From NCBI GenBank assembly GCA_966250325.1, contig CBINGY010000011.1:1-64000 (forward strand): a stretch of 64,000 bases of DNA, in the 5' to 3' direction. The DNA comes from Jiulongibacter sp966250325 (GTDB lineage Bacteria; Bacteroidota; Bacteroidia; Cytophagales; Spirosomataceae). Within the stretch, counting starts at the first letter, position 1; each line of letters starts with the position of its first letter. A model generated the notes under the pieces. That model was not told the origin of the DNA. It was given only the letters and a program-made list of their open reading frames with translations, and did no database searches. The position numbers were made by a program, and so were the translations under genes. Below, in pieces: positions 16,835-25,812 of this stretch.

Positions 16835-17200
16835 ATGGAAACAACAAACAATCAAAATTTTGAAACTCCTTTCCTTTCAAATTTAAAGCGGAAAGTTAAA
16901 ATCCACGTAGGCAGCCGAACCTTGCTGTCACCCGAAGAAATTGTCATGATTTCAGCAGAGATCAGTTACTCGTATATACATCTGAGTGATGGAAGAAGGA
17001 TTATAGTGAGTACCAATATTCAGAAACTGCAGGAACGTTTGTTGGGATTCAGGCAAATGGTTCGTGTTCATCGCTCATTTATCATCAATGTTAACTATCT
17101 GAAAACATTTGATGACAAAAACGCCGCACTGAGAAATAACCTCAGCTGCCCTATTTCAAGACGTAAGAAAGTAAATTTAGATATGGCCTTAAATTATTAA
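16835..17200 (+). CDS. LytTR-domain DNA-binding protein
   Basis: This 121-residue protein consists almost entirely of a LytTR DNA-binding domain (about residues 20-118). Recognisable elements are the first strand and EEIVMISAEISYSYIHLSDG, the strand IIVSTNIQKLQERL, and the family's diagnostic F-x-x-V-H-R-S-F-I-I-N segment (MVRVHRSFIINVNYL). No receiver or membrane domain is attached. It sits inside the secreted-fibre operon, 8 bases after the S74 fibre gene and 2 bases before the next gene, so it most likely regulates this operon or its own locus. LytTR proteins usually bind direct repeats; I did not find a clear pair of such sites. Confidence 0.85.
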   Translation: METTNNQNFETPFLSNLKRKVKIHVGSRTLLSPEEIVMISAEISYSYIHLSDGRRIIVSTNIQKLQERLLGFRQMVRVHRSFIINVNYLKTFDDKNAALRNNLSCPISRRKKVNLDMALNY

Positions 17201-17202
17201 AG

Positions 17203-17775
17203 ATGAATAAGATCCTGTTATTTTCATTATTAAGTTTCTCCGCATTCGCCCAAAATTCCCACCTATGGATCGATATCCCGAAAACGGACGGAGAATTCAT
17301 TGTAAATCCAAACCGATTGACAGGAACCAAGGGTCCAAAGTCTAAATGCACGCTCATTACCAATTTTGAGTTTCAGGTAGCAAAAACAGTTTACGCCACC
17401 CCTTCTCAAAACGTTAATAATGATTTCAAACCCAATGGCTTTCAAACACTTAGAATAGAATTACCTATCGATAAATCTTTTGCTGAATGGCAGGAAAGGA
17501 TTTTTGAAGGTCGCACACTCCCGAGTTTAGATATTTTTTCAGACAAGCTTTTCGGTGGAAATGCACAGTCTGAAGCTCAGCATATTAAACTGGTGAATGT
17601 GAGCGTACTTGAAATTAACCTTTTCGATGATATTCCGATTCGGCAAAGTGTGCTCCTGAAATATGACAAAATCATTATAAGTTCTACTAAACACAACCAG
17701 AATGGCGGTATTCTGACCGTAGAACAAACATGTCTTGACCTCAAAACCGGAAACCCCTGTACCGATACGATATGA
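17203..17775 (+). CDS. Secreted Hcp-like protein, copy 1
   Basis: This 190-residue protein has a signal peptide (MNKILLFSLLSFSAFAQ). The mature part resembles the Hcp/TssD beta-barrel: a strand near FEFQVAK, then LRIELPIDKSFAEWQERIF and EGRTLPSLDIFSD, matching the Hcp pattern of 'K-P-I-D-K-x-S-P-x-L' followed by the extended strand. Then IKLVNVSVLEINLF and SVLLKYDKIIIS follow, matching the 'L-x-N-x-x-V-S' and 'V-S-L-x-F-x-K-I' strands. Two C-terminal cysteines (EQTCLDLKTGNPC) could form a disulfide. Classic Hcp lacks a signal peptide and is loaded by T6SS, and no T6SS gene is seen here. ATGA overlap joins it to the second copy. The homology is my eye alignment only. Confidence 0.55.
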   Translation: MNKILLFSLLSFSAFAQNSHLWIDIPKTDGEFIVNPNRLTGTKGPKSKCTLITNFEFQVAKTVYATPSQNVNNDFKPNGFQTLRIELPIDKSFAEWQERIFEGRTLPSLDIFSDKLFGGNAQSEAQHIKLVNVSVLEINLFDDIPIRQSVLLKYDKIIISSTKHNQNGGILTVEQTCLDLKTGNPCTDTI

Positions 17776-18293
17776 AAACTAAAATACTTATAATCAGCAT
17801 TATGTGCTTATTTAGTCATGATCTTATGGCACAGCATGTCTATGTTAAATTCAAAAAGCCCGAGATATTCAGCGACAAATCCAGCCCTACTTTTTTGGCC
17901 AAATATTTTGAAATTCGGGGTTTTCAATATTCCATCCATAGCCAAAAAGGCAAGGTTTCCTCCGGTCTTTTGAGTTTTACGATGGAAGAAAGTTTCGCCT
18001 CTCCCAAATTGTGGAAAAACCTATTTCAACCCGAAACACCCATGGAATTGGAGTTGATTTTTACCAAAATATCAGCTAGCAATGAAGTGACCTACCTAAC
18101 GATTCGCTGCAATAATTCTTATCTCAATGCCATAAACAGCCAAACACAAGCTAATGAAATTACTGAATTGCAACTGCAGGTTTGGGTCAATGAATACAGC
18201 ATTCAATACAAGGAATTGGGCCAATCGGGCAATACAATTGGCAATTTTAGTACCGGATGGAACTACCTCAAAAACATCCCGAATATCTTCTAA
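17772..18293 (+). CDS. Secreted Hcp-like protein, copy 2
   Basis: This 173-residue protein has a signal peptide (MKTKILIISIMCLFSHDLMA-Q). The mature region follows the Hcp strand order: IRGFQYSIHSQ, GLLSFTMEESFASPKLWKNL, ETPMELELIFTK, VTYLTIRCNNSYLNAINS and ITELQLQVWVNEYSIQY. Similarity to the preceding protein is structural in pattern rather than high in identity, so an old duplication is likely. It starts inside the stop codon of copy 1 (ATGA) and ends 4 bases before the next gene, so the two are translated together. A stacked-ring or tube-forming fibre subunit is an attractive but untested role. Confidence 0.55.
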   Translation: MKTKILIISIMCLFSHDLMAQHVYVKFKKPEIFSDKSSPTFLAKYFEIRGFQYSIHSQKGKVSSGLLSFTMEESFASPKLWKNLFQPETPMELELIFTKISASNEVTYLTIRCNNSYLNAINSQTQANEITELQLQVWVNEYSIQYKELGQSGNTIGNFSTGWNYLKNIPNIF

Positions 18294-18297
18294 GCAT

Positions 18298-19020
18298 ATG
18301 AAATACTTATTTCTAATTATTGCACTTATCTGTTTAATACAGGCTCAGGCTCAAAATGTAGAGATTTTGGAAAAACAGCTCAGTTCGCCAAAAATCGGAA
18401 TCGGTACGGCAGCTCCAATTCGAAATCTGCATTTGGTAGGCAGTGCTATTATGGTGCAAGAGCAGCCGCTTGAAAACATTGTGATAGGCACGGAAGACAG
18501 TGTGGATGCCAAATTTGCTGTATTCAGTAAAAACTTTGGAAATGGAGTTATCATTGACGCCCCTTCCACGCCGGGTGGGTATGCTTTACGCGTAAATGGC
18601 TCAGCTCATATTGCAGGTAATCTTTCCAAAGCCGGGGGAACCTTCAAAATTGACCATCCGCTAGACCCTCTTCATAAAACTCTCTCGCATGCCTTTGTAG
18701 AAAGCCCCGAAATGCTGAATATCTACAGCGGCAACTGTATAACCAATGCCAATGGAGAAGCTCAAATCATACTTCCGAAATACTTTGAGGCTCTGAATCA
18801 AGACTTCAGGTATCAGTTGACGGTCATTGGGACTTTCACCCAGGCCATTGTCTGGAAAAAAATTGAAAACAATGCTTTCACAATCAAAACAATGCAACCC
18901 GAAACTGAAGTTTCCTGGCAAGTGACAGGTATCAGAAAGGATCGCTGGGCTTTGGAGCATCCGGTGGTGGTGGAGCAAGAAAAAAGAACATCCGAAACCG
19001 GAAGATTGATTAATCCTTAA
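18298..19020 (+). CDS. Secreted fibre-associated protein
   Basis: The ATG at 18298 (240 residues) gives a signal peptide (MKYLFLIIALICLIQAQAQ); the longer frame from 18154 overlaps the preceding gene and lacks a leader. A short N-terminal fibre motif (KIGIGTAAPIRNLHLVG) is followed by a well-formed domain (about 105-225). That domain starts GGTFKIDHPLDP and HKTLSHAFVESPEMLNIYSG, and continues with LPKYFEALNQDFRYQLT and VSWQVTGIRKDRWA. I recall this domain from many large secreted proteins of Bacteroidota and other phyla, usually beside fibre repeats, without an assigned function. It lies between the Hcp-like pair and the giant adhesin in one operon. Confidence 0.7.
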   Translation: MKYLFLIIALICLIQAQAQNVEILEKQLSSPKIGIGTAAPIRNLHLVGSAIMVQEQPLENIVIGTEDSVDAKFAVFSKNFGNGVIIDAPSTPGGYALRVNGSAHIAGNLSKAGGTFKIDHPLDPLHKTLSHAFVESPEMLNIYSGNCITNANGEAQIILPKYFEALNQDFRYQLTVIGTFTQAIVWKKIENNAFTIKTMQPETEVSWQVTGIRKDRWALEHPVVVEQEKRTSETGRLINP

Positions 19021-19033
19021 TTCGTCTAAGGCC

Positions 19034-22000
19034 ATGAAAATTTGGAAATTTATACTACTACTTAATCTGATAGTTGGCCTGGCATATTCCCAGGCACCTG
19101 CTAATGCCGACTGTGAAAATGCTGTAATACTTAGCTCATCGGCCACCTGCACACTTACTCAAGGTACCAATGTGGGCGTAGATTTTTCGACCTACGACAA
19201 TTGTGATTTCTATAAATACATGGTTTGGTACAAGTTCAAAGCCACGGCCAGTAGCCACCTGATTCAGGTCAAAAAAGGCAGCATTGCCAATTATCACTTT
19301 GATGCGTTTGAAAACAACTGCGGTAGTTTGAGTCGGGTAAGTTCATGTGACTATAGTTCGTATAATTCCGACCATGACTTTGGCATAAGTGGACTAACGA
19401 TAGGAGATAGCACAACGGGAGGAGATAGTATTTTGATTGCAATTTCGACGACCAATGAAAGTGATGCAGGTACCTTTGAAATTTGTATTGGCGAAATCCA
19501 AGCTCCTGTAAATGACGACTGCTCAGGTGCTTTGGCCCTCACAGTGAATGCTGGAAACAGTCCAACTGTGAGAACAGAAGGCAGTACCGCATTTGCCAGT
19601 CAATCTCAAGCAGCTTGCAGCGGAAATGCCCAAGACGACGTTTGGTACAGTTTTACAGCAAGCCAGACTTCCCATCGCTTATTTTTCAAAACCTTAAGTT
19701 TTAGTGGCAGCCCTGTCATTCAGGTTTTCTCAGGAAATTGCAATGCTTTGACAAGTCAGCAATGCTTTACTCCTTCTTCGTATAACAGCGACAATTCGTT
19801 TACGCTTTTGAGTAATCTTAATATTGGGGATACCTATTTCATTCGGGTGCATAATAACATCGGTACAGGTTTTGGTGGCACGTTTTCTTTAGGAATTGCT
19901 TCTTTGGTAGCTCCTCCAAACGACGATTGCAGCGGTTCTATCGCCATCATCCCTGCTTCAGATTTCAGTCAAAGTGTTGGTGGAAGCACCCTTGATGCCA
20001 CACTTTCGCAAGCTTCTTGTTTTTCAGGGCCTTATGCCGACGATGATGTGTGGTATCAGTTTACCTCCACACAAAAAGTCCACCGAATCAAAGTGAAAGG
20101 CATGACAAGCAATGCCGGTCGTATTGAAGTTTATCGCGGATCTTGCGGAGCTTTGGTTCCTTTAGATTGCTCTGCACCTATTATAAGCGGCGATACAATC
20201 ATTAAAGAACAAACGGGATTAGAGGTAGGTGCTACCTACTTTTTCAGAGTTTATACTTTCACTTTTGCTCCATCTTATACCAGCTTTCAGGTAGCGGTTA
20301 CCAATCCCTACATTTCTCTTTATGACAATTGTGAGGGAGCCTTGACGATACCCGTTTCGGCCAATGAAACCTGTACACCCACTAATTTTAGCTTCGCCGG
20401 GGCCTTTAAATCGATAAACACCCCAAATTGCGGATCTTTTGTGGTTCAAAACGACATTTATTTGAAGTTTACCGCCACAGCCAAGCAACATCAGATAAAA
20501 GTAAGTCCACATACCTACGTTTCAGGCCAAATATATAGCGGTGCATGTGGCAGCCAGACTTTGATGCTTTGTGATGCCTTTGGGTCTGATAGTCTGGTAA
20601 ATTTAGGCGGGCTTCAGGTCGGAGCAGAATATACCATAAGACTATTGCAGCAATACAATAATAGTCCCGAGCTTCAGATTTGTATTACAACCCCATCCTA
20701 TGCCGCCAATGATGAGGTAGAAGGTGCTCAGGTTTTGGCAATCAGTGGCGATCAGTACAACTGTCAATTAAATGCCTATACCTTAGATTCCAGTGCTCAA
20801 TCCTTATATACCACTTGCAATGCCTCCACCAATTCCAGAGTCTTTGACAAATGGTATAAGTTTACAGCCACAGCTGCGATGCACCGCTTATACCTACTCA
20901 CAGGCAGTGGTTCTTTTTTAAATTATGAGCTGTTTACTGGTTCTGAAACTTCGTTGACCTATGTATCATGTAGCAGTAATATTGCCACGTCCAATTACGA
21001 AGTTTTAGAAAATTTGGTCCCTGCCCAAACCTATTTCATCCGCATTTATTCATTTCTCAGTGCCAAAAGTGATTTCCAGCTTTGTCTGAGTGAAGTAGGT
21101 CCACCAGAAAATGACGAATGTTCTTCGGCAAGCACTTTGCAAGTTTATAATACCTGGCTCACTGCCAATTACACGAATGGTAGTACTTCGGGAGCCAATA
21201 GGACAATGGAAAGTAATAACTGCGGTGCGGCCAATTCACATGATGTCTGGTACAAATTTACGGCCACTAACAGCAGCCATTGGATCGGATACAGAAATGG
21301 CACTTTGGGCCAAGCAATCAGCGGCCTTACCGTGGCGGTTTACTCTGGTTCATGTGCTTCTAGAGTATTTAAGGTCTGTAAAGTAGCCAATTTCACCAAT
21401 CAAAACGATGAAAAATTACAGGTAAACGGCTTAACTATTGGTAATGAATATTTTATAAAAGTATATTCTTCGACAGCAAACACCTCGACCCAAGGTACGT
21501 TTTCCATTCAGGTTTTGGATTTAGGTCAACCTGCCAACGACAATTGTGATGCGGCTACTCCTCTGAGTATTCAAATCAACAGTAACAATTTCAGCTATTT
21601 GAGTGATGTAAATCTGCTGGCCACAAGTTCTTCGCAAGCCATCAGTTGTAGTGTAAGTGGCACCGCAGACGATGACCTTTGGTATAGCTTTAAGCCGGGA
21701 AGTACAAGCGTGAAACTCTTATTAACTGCTGATTTTAAAAATTTAGCCTATGTGGTTTATTCAGGTTCATGTGGTACACTGAGCTCTGTGAGCTGCGGCA
21801 GTGCCGGTGCATCGGCCTTTTCTGTCAATACCATTTTAGATAACCTAAACCCCTCTACAGAATATAAAATCCGGCTATTCAGTGTTTCAAGTACTCAAAA
21901 AGGAAGGGTATTCATTGCCCTCACCAATGATACGCAAGGGCCAGCGAATGATTCCTGTCAAAACGCCGTCAGTCTGCTACCCTCTGCCACCAATCAGCCT

Positions 22001-23677
22001 GAATTTTTAGATGGCAATACGATCAATGCTCGAAGCACCAATAGCCTTTGCGTCTCAATGCAAGAGGTTTGGTACAAGTTTGAAGCTACCGCAACTGAGC
22101 ATGGCATTGTATACGATGGATACATCAAAGACCCCGCCATTACGGCCTTTTCTGGTGGCTGTGCCAATCTCAGTACCCTCCCTAACGCATGCTTTGGTGG
22201 TACACATGGTATCGCATTCAGCAGCAGCGGACTTACGATTGGAGAGACATATTACCTCAAAGTAGGCTCACAAACGAGGTCAGCTGCTACCCAGGGTAAC
22301 TTCAAAATAGCCATTACCAGTCCTACAATCCCCCCAAATGATGCCTGTGCAGGTGCCATTGCCTTGACCAATGTACCAACTTATTATTCGGCCAGTAAAG
22401 CAAGTAATGAGTTTATTTTAAGTACGGAATGTGGCAATTTTGGTAAGGATGTTTGGTTCAAATTTACGGCAAGCAAAAACCGCATGAGCATAGATTTGGA
22501 AAACCTCAATACCGATGCTTTGATGGGAGTTTATGAAGGTGCCTGCTCTAACCTGCAATTGATAAAATGTAGCCTGAACAATTCCAGTACGCAGAGAATC
22601 AATATCTTAAATTTGGAGGATTTGGTGATTGGCAACGAATATTTGGTCAATGTGGCGGCTTTTTCAAGTTCGGCCTTTTTGGAGTTTCGCATCAGTGCCT
22701 TTGAAAACGATACGCTCGAGGCCAATTCCCAAACTAGTAATACATGTATTGGTACAAACCTTGTGAGCAATCCATCTTTTGAAGACCTGCAGGTGTGCCC
22801 ATCGGGCTTTGTAGGCACGCCTGCCTCACCGGGCCAGTGGCTAAGTCCAGAGCTCGGTTGGACGATCCCAAGCATGGGTTCAGCAGATTATTTCAATGCC
22901 TGTGCCACTTACAATGCTTCCATAGAAACGCCAAGGAACCATACTTTTGGCTTTCAAACTCCCCGCAATGGCATGGCCTATGCTGGATTTTTTGCCGGAG
23001 GCAGTTCGTATCGTGAGTACTTACACACGGCATTAGAAAGCCCTATGGAAATCGGCAAAAAGTACGTATTGAGCATGTATGTAAGCCGATCAGATTATTA
23101 CCCTAAAGCCTCCAACAATATTGGGTTCGGTCTTAGTGAAGGTTCTGTTATTCAGCATAATTATGATACCCTCTCGGTTGATAAAATACTAATTCCGGTC
23201 CAAAATACGGTGATTCATGAAAAAGACGATTGGGTCAATATCTCTATACAATTTACCGCAGATAAGCCTTATAAGCACCTGTATCTCGGTAATTTCCACA
23301 CAGAAGCCTTTACTTTGACAGAACCAGCCACAGACATCAGCGGTGGCCAATCAGGTGGCTACTCCGGCTCAGGGGAATCTCCAAATGCCTATTATTTTGT
23401 AGATGACGTTTTTGTGGGCGAAGTGCAAAACATCATTGCGTGCGGAGCGAGTGATTGCAATAGTATTTTGGTATTGAACAGCCCTACCGACGATATTTCA
23501 AGTGCTTCTGTCAACAAAACGTCAAACCTGGAAATCAAAGCAAACATCACCATCCAAGGTAATTCCAATGTATTGCTCAGCTCGGGGAAATACATTGAAA
23601 TGGACGCCCAAAACGGCGTTTTTGAAGTAAAAAGCGGGGTGGTATTTGAGGCGAAAATTGGAGGATGTGAAAACTAA
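19034..23677 (+). CDS. Giant nine-repeat secreted adhesin-like protein
   Basis: This 1547-residue protein has a signal peptide (cleavage near LAYSQ). Nine tandem domains of ~130-140 residues follow, beginning near 19097, 19500, 19910, 20309, 20697, 21099, 21525, 21939 and 22329. Each has P-x-N-D-x-C at its start, then D-x-W-Y-x-F-T-A-T, V-x-S-G-x-C and L-x-x-G-x-x-Y-x-I-R-V; conserved cysteines suggest one or two disulfides per repeat. A galactose-binding-like jelly roll follows (about 22740-23440, LVSNPSFEDLQVCP to YYFVDDVFVGEV). The last ~70 residues match the C-terminal domain of the SprB-repeat protein at the left edge. It is probably exported and held at the cell surface. The ligand is unknown. 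Confidence 0.8.
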   Translation: MKIWKFILLLNLIVGLAYSQAPANADCENAVILSSSATCTLTQGTNVGVDFSTYDNCDFYKYMVWYKFKATASSHLIQVKKGSIANYHFDAFENNCGSLSRVSSCDYSSYNSDHDFGISGLTIGDSTTGGDSILIAISTTNESDAGTFEICIGEIQAPVNDDCSGALALTVNAGNSPTVRTEGSTAFASQSQAACSGNAQDDVWYSFTASQTSHRLFFKTLSFSGSPVIQVFSGNCNALTSQQCFTPSSYNSDNSFTLLSNLNIGDTYFIRVHNNIGTGFGGTFSLGIASLVAPPNDDCSGSIAIIPASDFSQSVGGSTLDATLSQASCFSGPYADDDVWYQFTSTQKVHRIKVKGMTSNAGRIEVYRGSCGALVPLDCSAPIISGDTIIKEQTGLEVGATYFFRVYTFTFAPSYTSFQVAVTNPYISLYDNCEGALTIPVSANETCTPTNFSFAGAFKSINTPNCGSFVVQNDIYLKFTATAKQHQIKVSPHTYVSGQIYSGACGSQTLMLCDAFGSDSLVNLGGLQVGAEYTIRLLQQYNNSPELQICITTPSYAANDEVEGAQVLAISGDQYNCQLNAYTLDSSAQSLYTTCNASTNSRVFDKWYKFTATAAMHRLYLLTGSGSFLNYELFTGSETSLTYVSCSSNIATSNYEVLENLVPAQTYFIRIYSFLSAKSDFQLCLSEVGPPENDECSSASTLQVYNTWLTANYTNGSTSGANRTMESNNCGAANSHDVWYKFTATNSSHWIGYRNGTLGQAISGLTVAVYSGSCASRVFKVCKVANFTNQNDEKLQVNGLTIGNEYFIKVYSSTANTSTQGTFSIQVLDLGQPANDNCDAATPLSIQINSNNFSYLSDVNLLATSSSQAISCSVSGTADDDLWYSFKPGSTSVKLLLTADFKNLAYVVYSGSCGTLSSVSCGSAGASAFSVNTILDNLNPSTEYKIRLFSVSSTQKGRVFIALTNDTQGPANDSCQNAVSLLPSATNQPEFLDGNTINARSTNSLCVSMQEVWYKFEATATEHGIVYDGYIKDPAITAFSGGCANLSTLPNACFGGTHGIAFSSSGLTIGETYYLKVGSQTRSAATQGNFKIAITSPTIPPNDACAGAIALTNVPTYYSASKASNEFILSTECGNFGKDVWFKFTASKNRMSIDLENLNTDALMGVYEGACSNLQLIKCSLNNSSTQRINILNLEDLVIGNEYLVNVAAFSSSAFLEFRISAFENDTLEANSQTSNTCIGTNLVSNPSFEDLQVCPSGFVGTPASPGQWLSPELGWTIPSMGSADYFNACATYNASIETPRNHTFGFQTPRNGMAYAGFFAGGSSYREYLHTALESPMEIGKKYVLSMYVSRSDYYPKASNNIGFGLSEGSVIQHNYDTLSVDKILIPVQNTVIHEKDDWVNISIQFTADKPYKHLYLGNFHTEAFTLTEPATDISGGQSGGYSGSGESPNAYYFVDDVFVGEVQNIIACGASDCNSILVLNSPTDDISSASVNKTSNLEIKANITIQGNSNVLLSSGKYIEMDAQNGVFEVKSGVVFEAKIGGCEN

Positions 23678-23688
23678 AATAGCTAATT

Positions 23689-25386
23689 ATGAAAAATTTT
23701 TATTTGATTCTTGCCTTACTTTCGATTTTCTTTGGTAAGGGTGTTGGCCAAAGCATCACTCTCAATCCTGCTCAAAGCAGCAGCTTTTATTCAAAAGTGG
23801 TGAACAATCAATATGGTAATTTTACAACGACAATTCCGGGGGGAGCTTCTTTAAACTTTCGCTTATCTGAACCTGATGCCGCCACTGTACCGTCAGGTTT
23901 TACGTTGGGGAGCATACAAACTCACCCGGCTTTCTTCGGTGTATTTTCTGAGAACAACACAGACATGAACATAGGAGCGAGGTCTGGTGCCAAAATCCAT
24001 TTTGACGTCAGCACAGGACGAACTGGCTTTTTTGCAGAACCTCTTGTAAACCCTATTGACTTTCTACCTAAGAGCACCTTTCATTTCAGAAAAGCTGAAT
24101 CGAATGTAAGCCCCAACATCAACAGTCACCTGTTTCTGGAAAATGACAATAACCTCTATCTGGGATTTGGCGTTCCCAATATCCGCGAATCAGGAATCCT
24201 ATTTGGCAAACCAGACAAGGGATCTGCCAGTGGTGGTATCATCTACAATAACAGTACAGGACGAAACGCACTACAGTTCAGAACCTTGGCCAATGTTACA
24301 CAAATGATGATTGATTCCGTTGGGAATGTGGGTATAGGAAGAGGAAAAAATAATCTCATCAGTGCACAAAGCATCCTTCACCTTAATAATAATGGCACCA
24401 CACCTACCAAACTAACACTGAGCCATAACTTTCCAACGAATTCACAGAATCTGGAAATTTCACTGGACTCGCTGGATATTGCAAAAATTATAAGTCAAAG
24501 AGAGGGCGATTTGGTATTGGGAACCAATAATCAAGAGAGAGTGAGAATAGATCTCAATGGGTATGTCGGAATTCAGGAAAGTAAATCTCCAATTAATGCA
24601 CCCTTACACATTAACCGTATCAATCCGGAATTTCTTTTGACACGTCAATCCGACCCAAACAACGGCTTAAGAATCAGGATGGGAGCAGCTGATTTGGCAG
24701 ACATAATAAATGAAAAGAACAATTCTCTGAGATTTGGTACCAACAATTCCATCAAAATGATCCTTTCTACAAGCGGACAGCTCTCCGTAGGAAATATATC
24801 TCAGGCGGCGGCCAGCATTCATGCTCATCAGGATATTGTATCAGCCAAGACAGTTTTGAAACTAACTAATGGCGTAACTGGTACTACAGGAACTGATGGT
24901 TTGGACCTAGGTTATCAACCAAATTCGTTGGAAGCCAGACTATGGAATTACGAAAATTCAAGCTTGGTATTAGGCACCAACGATACAAAAAGATTTTCGA
25001 TAATTTCAAATGGAAATGTTGCTATTGGTGGACATACTCCATCTGCGAAACTTGATGTTTCGGGTGACTTTGCTCTGAGCATTCGCAATAACGGTGATAT
25101 AGGAACCTTGAATAATTTACCAAGACAAGGATCTTCAATTCTAAGAATGCACGGTCAGGGAAGTGTCAATATTACCGGTATAGAAGCTGCTTCTGATGGA
25201 GCGATACTTCATATTATTACTACAGCCAATGTTACACAGTTGACCTTTGAGAATGACAGTAATTCAAGTATAAGTCAAAATCGTATTTTATCTGGAAATA
25301 GTAGCCTTATCCTTGGTGATGGTGCAGCCACGTTGATTTATGATGCAACTACAAATAGGTGGAGAGTTATTTCAGTACATCAATGA
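23689..25386 (+). CDS. Secreted tail-fibre-like protein
   Basis: This 565-residue protein has a signal peptide (MKNFYLILALLSIFFGKGVG-Q). The mature N-terminus (QSITLNPAQSSSFYSK) resembles that of the S74 fibre (QSITIDARSN) and of the fragment at 25600. The body is a long series of short beta segments with recurrent elements (LVLGTNNQERVRIDLNG, LRFGTNNSIKM, LVLGTNDTKRFSIISNG, VAIGGHTPSAKLDVSG), about 80-90 residues apart, as in trimeric fibre shafts. It ends ILGDGAATLIYDATTNRWRV, a cap seen in many Bacteroidota fibre-like proteins. There is no S74 chaperone, so it may need another assembly factor. It is the last gene of the island operon. Confidence 0.7.
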   Translation: MKNFYLILALLSIFFGKGVGQSITLNPAQSSSFYSKVVNNQYGNFTTTIPGGASLNFRLSEPDAATVPSGFTLGSIQTHPAFFGVFSENNTDMNIGARSGAKIHFDVSTGRTGFFAEPLVNPIDFLPKSTFHFRKAESNVSPNINSHLFLENDNNLYLGFGVPNIRESGILFGKPDKGSASGGIIYNNSTGRNALQFRTLANVTQMMIDSVGNVGIGRGKNNLISAQSILHLNNNGTTPTKLTLSHNFPTNSQNLEISLDSLDIAKIISQREGDLVLGTNNQERVRIDLNGYVGIQESKSPINAPLHINRINPEFLLTRQSDPNNGLRIRMGAADLADIINEKNNSLRFGTNNSIKMILSTSGQLSVGNISQAAASIHAHQDIVSAKTVLKLTNGVTGTTGTDGLDLGYQPNSLEARLWNYENSSLVLGTNDTKRFSIISNGNVAIGGHTPSAKLDVSGDFALSIRNNGDIGTLNNLPRQGSSILRMHGQGSVNITGIEAASDGAILHIITTANVTQLTFENDSNSSISQNRILSGNSSLILGDGAATLIYDATTNRWRVISVHQ

Positions 25387-25446
25387 AATTCAGATACTTA
25401 AGGACTAAAATCTGTATTAAAATGGCCAGTCATTATTTCACCGCGA

Positions 25447-25506
25447 ATGAAAAAATTGATACAAATCCGGCTATTCTTTGTCTGTTTCTTCGGAGTACTC
25501 CATTAA
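25447..25506 (+). pseudogene. Signal-peptide-like 19-codon remnant
   Basis: ATG followed by 18 codons and TAA encodes a lysine-started hydrophobic stretch (MKKLIQIRLFFVCFFGVLH), exactly the form of a secretory leader, but it stops before any mature part. It may be a decayed N-terminus of a secreted protein or a leader peptide; the operator repeat begins 7 bases after it. Confidence 0.4.
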
Positions 25507-25512
25507 AGAGAA

Positions 25513-25553
25513 TCATGGTTTACCATGAGTAGAATTCAATGCAAACCATGAGG
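25513..25553. promoter_or_regulatory. Second copy of the inverted-repeat operator
   Basis: TCATGGTTTACCATGA (25513-25528) is the exact reverse complement of the 16-mer at 14726-14741. A half site AAACCATGAGG follows at 25543-25553, the same 11 bases as 14733-14743. The site lies about 50-90 bases before the fragment ORF at 25600 and ~11 kb from its twin, at the other end of the fibre island. Confidence 0.7.
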
Positions 25554-25599
25554 AATAGAAAAAGAGGTTTTTGAGACTTTTGTTAATAAAGTTTTACCA

Positions 25600-25812
25600 A
25601 TGAAACCTGATTTATTCTCTGAATTTTTCACTGCAATTATTGTCTTCGTATCAGATAAGTCCAGTGCACAGAGCTTTTTACTTTCTCCTGGTATAAACAA
25701 CGAAGGGATCTACTCCAAAGCTGCCGCTGCGGTTAATCCTTTCCTTCCACTGCCTTCATACACCGTTCCGGATTCAGGTGCCAGCACACCTTATGTTGAT
25801 TCTGGTAATTGA
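25600..25812 (+). pseudogene. Truncated fibre-type secreted protein (70 codons)
   Basis: The encoded N-terminus has a hydrophobic leader ending SSAQ, followed by SFLLSPGINNEGIYSK, which resembles the mature start of the fibre-like protein at 23689 (SITLNPAQSSSFYSK). After a short proline-rich stretch the frame stops, with no fibre shaft. I interpret it as the 5' stub of a fibre gene replaced or lost downstream, but a genuine small secreted protein cannot be excluded. It is followed after 3 bases by the glycosyltransferase ATG and has the operator repeat just upstream. Confidence 0.45.

Noticed and set aside
17203..18293. Type VI secretion system locus
   Set aside because: Besides the Hcp-like fold pattern no TssB/C, VgrG, ClpV or TssJKLM gene is present.
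18154..18297. Longer start of the fibre-associated protein
   Set aside because: It overlaps the second Hcp-like gene; the ATG at 18298 begins a clean signal peptide.
19034..23677. CRISPR-like or short tandem DNA repeats
   Set aside because: The periodicity is at protein level (~135 residues) and DNA identity between units is low; no spacer-like structure exists.
14848..25386. Prophage or phage tail cluster
   Set aside because: Only fibre/chaperone domains are present. There is no capsid, portal, terminase, baseplate, lysis or integrase gene, and six of the seven operon products have Sec signal peptides.
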